DNA of 26,673 nucleotides from the NCBI GenBank assembly GCA_937969125.1, contig CALBVA010000236.1:1-26673 (forward strand), read 5' to 3'. This document shows positions 23,862-26,673 of the stretch, in pieces. The stretch's first letter is position 1; each line of letters starts with the position of its first letter. The notes under the pieces were generated by a model. That model saw only the letters and a list, made by a program, of their open reading frames with translations, did no database searches and was not told the origin of the DNA. Position numbers and translations under genes: made by a program. The DNA comes from an uncultured Verrucomicrobiales bacterium. Its GTDB lineage: Bacteria; Verrucomicrobiota; Verrucomicrobiia; Verrucomicrobiales; Akkermansiaceae.

Positions 23862-26673
23862 TCACTCGGTGAATCCGCCGCCACCGGGAGTCAGGATACG
23901 GAGCCGGTCATGCGGACCAACCTCGAAGGAGGTAATTCCCGGGAGGTCTTCCCAATCCGTTTCGCCGCTTCGAAGAAGTTGCTGTCGGCCTGGTGTGCCG
24001 TTGAGATTTGGAGCAATGAGCCGACGCTGGGTGAGGAGTGAGACCGTCATCTCCTCCAAAAATTCCACTTCACGAATCAGCCCGTCTCCGCCGTGGAATT
24101 TTCCGCCGCCGCCGGAGCCCTTTCGGATGCCGAACTCACGCACGCGCACAGGATATCGCTCTTCCAGAATCTCGACATCAGTGACGGCGGTATTGCTCAT
24201 ATGGACATGGCAGCCGCTGCGTCCGTGCCAATGAGGTCCCGCTCCAGCACCGCCGCCGAGGGTTTCGTAGAAGCCGAAGCGTTCATTTCCGAAGAGGAAG
24301 TTATTCATCGTCCCCTGCCCGTTCGCCTGCAAACCGAGCGCAGTGAGGAGGACATCGACGACCCGTTGACTGGTCTCCACGTTCCCCCCTACGACCGCCG
24401 GACAGGTCTGCGGATTAGTGGTGAGGGGCGGATTAAGAATCCCCTCCTCCGTGATAATTTCCACCTGATCAAGGAGGCCCTCATTGAGCGGGAGGTCGTC
24501 ATTGACCCACAGGCGGAGCGCATAGAGAACCGCGCTGCGAACGATAGCCGGAGTGGCATTCAAGTTGCCGGGATGTGTCGGCGCGCTGCCGGAGAAATCG
24601 ACGACGAGACGATCTTTTAAAATGAGGCTGACTTGAATGACGGACCCGTCGTCCAGCTGGTCGCGCGCGGAGGATTCCGGAAAATCGTGCAGGGAGTCGC
24701 GAAAGATTTTCGCACTACGCCGGTAGAGACTTTCCATATGTGAGACGGCGGACAGGCCGATTTTTTGGAGGGCCGCAACGCCATGTTGATTCGCCGCGAG
24801 TTGGGCCGAGAGGTCAGCGATGTTATCACCCGGAGCACGGGAATCGCCGAAGAAGGCACGATCAATTTCACCCGAATCAGTGGGTGGAATGACGATTCCT
24901 TCCTCGGCCAAAACGCGCGCATCCGGAGGCATCGACCCGGGCGTGCGACCACCAATTTCAGCATGGTGCGCACGATTTGCCACGAAGCCGATGAGGGCAT
25001 CATTGGTAAAAACCGGGCTGATCACAGTGACATCCGGAAGGTGCGATCCTCCGAAAGCGGGGTGATTCACCACGATGGATTCGCCCAGCCTCCAGCGGTG
25101 GGACTCCCCCACCCTCCGGACGCAGAGTCCGAGCGCGCCGAGGTGCACCGGGATATGGGGTGCATTTACCACCAACCGTCCCTGCGGATCGAGGAGGGCG
25201 CAGGAGTAGTCCAGGCGCTCCTTAATATTCGTGGAGAGCGCGGTGCGGCGGAGGAGTTCGCCCATCTCATTGACAATGCCCTCGAAGCGGCGGCGGAAGA
25301 GCTCTTCCTGAATGACTGCCGGAGCGGACAATGACGATCCCGATTTCTCTTCGAGGGTGAGCTTGATGGAACCAGCCGAACCATGATGAACCCGCCAGCC
25401 GCGCTCCAGGCAGAGGGTGGAGAAGCCATCCTGCAGGATTCGGTCGGTCTCAATCAGGGCATCCGGTGTGAAGATCTCTGCTGGGATTTCTTGTGCGCTG
25501 CCGGTCAATTCCACCCGCAGGGTGACCCACTCGAGTTCACGGGCGGGAGGGCGTGGGTAGCCGTAGAGTTTTTGATAGCGATTCTCGAAGGCTTCGATGA
25601 GTTCAGCCGCTGTAAGGTCCGGCGTAGCCTCGATCTCGAGGCTGGTATCCTGTCCGCGTAGTCGCAGTTCGTGAAGACAGCGATGAATCTGCTTTCCTCC
25701 GGCCAATTCCGACACGATTGACGGGACCTCATTGACCAACGGTCCGAGAATCTGACGAGTGCGAAGCTCACGGTCACCGGCTTGATGGAGGCCCCAGGCA
25801 CTCAGCAATCCAGCATCCGCCGGAATGAGCACAGTGGTGATTCCGAGTTCGCGGGCGAGGGCGCAGGCATGTTGTGGACCGGCACCACCGAAGGCGATCA
25901 AGGCGTGGTCCCGACAGTCATAACCTTCGCGAGTGGAGACCTGTCGGAGAGCCTCCGCCATGTGCTCAATGGCGATTTGGCGGAGCCCGAGAAGAAGCTC
26001 ATCCCGGTCCACCTCTCCTTCGATCTCAGCAATGAGTTCCGCTAGGCGGGCTTCGGAAGCCTCCAGGTCCAGTGGAATGCCTGCCTTCGCTGGATCCATA
26101 TAATTTAGGAGGAGATTAACATCGGTAACGGTGAGCGGCCCGCCTTGTCCATAACAAGCAGGACCGGGCGTGGAGCCGGCACTTTCCGGGCCGACCTCAA
26201 GGCCGCCGTTTCGCCAACGACAAATCGAGCCCCCGCCAGCCGCGACGGTTTCGATTTTCACAGCAGGAGCCAGCACTTTCACCGGGCCGATTTCCTGTTC
26301 ATAGCGGTAGCCCGGTTCTCCGGAGATGCGCGCGACATCCGTGCTGGTGCCACCCATATCAAAGGTGAGGACATCGTTAAGACCAGCGGCTTTTGCGAGC
26401 GCAGCCGCACCAGCGATGCCTCCGGCGGGACCACTGAGGAGTGAATCGATGGGACGGAAGTCTTCGCTGGATTTCAATTGTCCCGCACTGGTCATCAACG
26501 AGATCGGAACGCCGGGAAGGGAGGATTGAAGACCGGACAGAAAACCACCCATGATGGGAGTGAGGTAGGCATTGGCCACCGTCGTCTCCATCCGCGGCCA
26601 GAGGCGAATGACCGGCGCAATTTCATGGGAGACGCTGGGATAAGCAATGCCGTGGGCGGCCAAAAGTTCCGCG
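23862..26673 (-). CDS. fused hydantoinase A/B family protein (5-oxoprolinase-type), 5' end outside window
   Basis: The visible 936 residues run open to the right edge, so the N-terminus is missing; full-length relatives are about 1,200-1,300 aa. The HyuA C-terminal part (about 26673-25400) has SGPAGGI, FDMGGTSTDVARI (ATP/metal loop), ETVAAGGGSI and GGAGPQHACALARELGI. The HyuB part (about 25340-23862) has LFRRRFEGIVNEMGELLRRTA, PIPVHLGAL-type sequence, HHAEIGG, GGGAGAGPHWHGRSG and IRKGSGGGGKF. The A/B fusion matches ATP-dependent 5-oxoprolinases and related hydantoinase or acetone carboxylase-like proteins, which hydrolyse cyclic amides or similar rings. Which substrate applies here cannot be decided. 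It ends two bases after thiS, convergent, with no hairpin between. Confidence 0.88.
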   Translation of the reverse strand, partial: AELLAAHGIAYPSVSHEIAPVIRLWPRMETTVANAYLTPIMGGFLSGLQSSLPGVPISLMTSAGQLKSSEDFRPIDSLLSGPAGGIAGAAALAKAAGLNDVLTFDMGGTSTDVARISGEPGYRYEQEIGPVKVLAPAVKIETVAAGGGSICRWRNGGLEVGPESAGSTPGPACYGQGGPLTVTDVNLLLNYMDPAKAGIPLDLEASEARLAELIAEIEGEVDRDELLLGLRQIAIEHMAEALRQVSTREGYDCRDHALIAFGGAGPQHACALARELGITTVLIPADAGLLSAWGLHQAGDRELRTRQILGPLVNEVPSIVSELAGGKQIHRCLHELRLRGQDTSLEIEATPDLTAAELIEAFENRYQKLYGYPRPPARELEWVTLRVELTGSAQEIPAEIFTPDALIETDRILQDGFSTLCLERGWRVHHGSAGSIKLTLEEKSGSSLSAPAVIQEELFRRRFEGIVNEMGELLRRTALSTNIKERLDYSCALLDPQGRLVVNAPHIPVHLGALGLCVRRVGESHRWRLGESIVVNHPAFGGSHLPDVTVISPVFTNDALIGFVANRAHHAEIGGRTPGSMPPDARVLAEEGIVIPPTDSGEIDRAFFGDSRAPGDNIADLSAQLAANQHGVAALQKIGLSAVSHMESLYRRSAKIFRDSLHDFPESSARDQLDDGSVIQVSLILKDRLVVDFSGSAPTHPGNLNATPAIVRSAVLYALRLWVNDDLPLNEGLLDQVEIITEEGILNPPLTTNPQTCPAVVGGNVETSQRVVDVLLTALGLQANGQGTMNNFLFGNERFGFYETLGGGAGAGPHWHGRSGCHVHMSNTAVTDVEILEERYPVRVREFGIRKGSGGGGKFHGGDGLIREVEFLEEMTVSLLTQRRLIAPNLNGTPGRQQLLRSGETDWEDLPGITSFEVGPHDRLRILTPGGGGFTE

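Overview
The window looks like a piece of a Verrucomicrobia chromosome, or a close PVC-group relative, with moderately high GC. The main reason is two separate DUF1549/DUF1553 plus DUF1501 gene pairs, a hallmark of Planctomycetes and Verrucomicrobia, together with a ThuA-type protein and a small bactofilin. Ordinary bacterial housekeeping genes lie between them (trmD, typA, a DAHP synthase, thiH-thiS). I see no rRNA, tRNA, CRISPR array, insertion sequence or phage gene. No stretch longer than 300 bases lacks a gene; the largest gaps are 923-1121, 21929-22097 and 12157-12306.

Layout. 1-922 (-) is a secreted protein cut by the left edge, with a weak secretin-like segment. 1122-1787 (+) is an amidase lipoprotein. 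It ends at a bidirectional hairpin that also serves the first surface-protein operon, read leftward: DUF1549/1553 (5125-3218) then DUF1501 (3172-1853). A good promoter (TTGACA, 17 bases, TTAAAT) precedes that operon. Next come an exported TPR protein (6207-5224, -) and, divergently, a ThuA plus serine beta-lactamase gene (6291-8061, +) that is broken by one base at an A7 run. A leftward cluster follows: M42 aminopeptidase, L,D-transpeptidase lipoprotein, double-ACT regulator and trmD. Divergent from it are the DAHP synthase and typA.

14130-16665 (-) holds an EboD-like sugar-phosphate cyclase followed by an EboF-like phosphodiesterase. This is part of the ebo metabolite-traffic cluster without eboA, B, C or E beside it. 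A Nudix hydrolase is divergent from it. The second surface-protein operon runs rightward (17300-21928): a large protein with a cytochrome segment, DUF1549, a LamG-like domain and DUF1553, then a Tat-type DUF1501 protein. After a gap with three inverted repeats come a bactofilin (-), thiH-thiS (+) and the 3' part of a fused hydantoinase A/B (oxoprolinase-type) gene cut by the right edge (-).

How the genes may work together. The two DUF1549-DUF1501 operons probably make exported redox or hydrolase-like protein pairs of unknown substrate. The amidase and L,D-transpeptidase act on peptidoglycan, and bactofilin is often linked to cell-wall shaping. The EboD-EboF pair is the best candidate for a less-described pathway. 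The ThuA-beta-lactamase frame break is the most concrete sequence anomaly.
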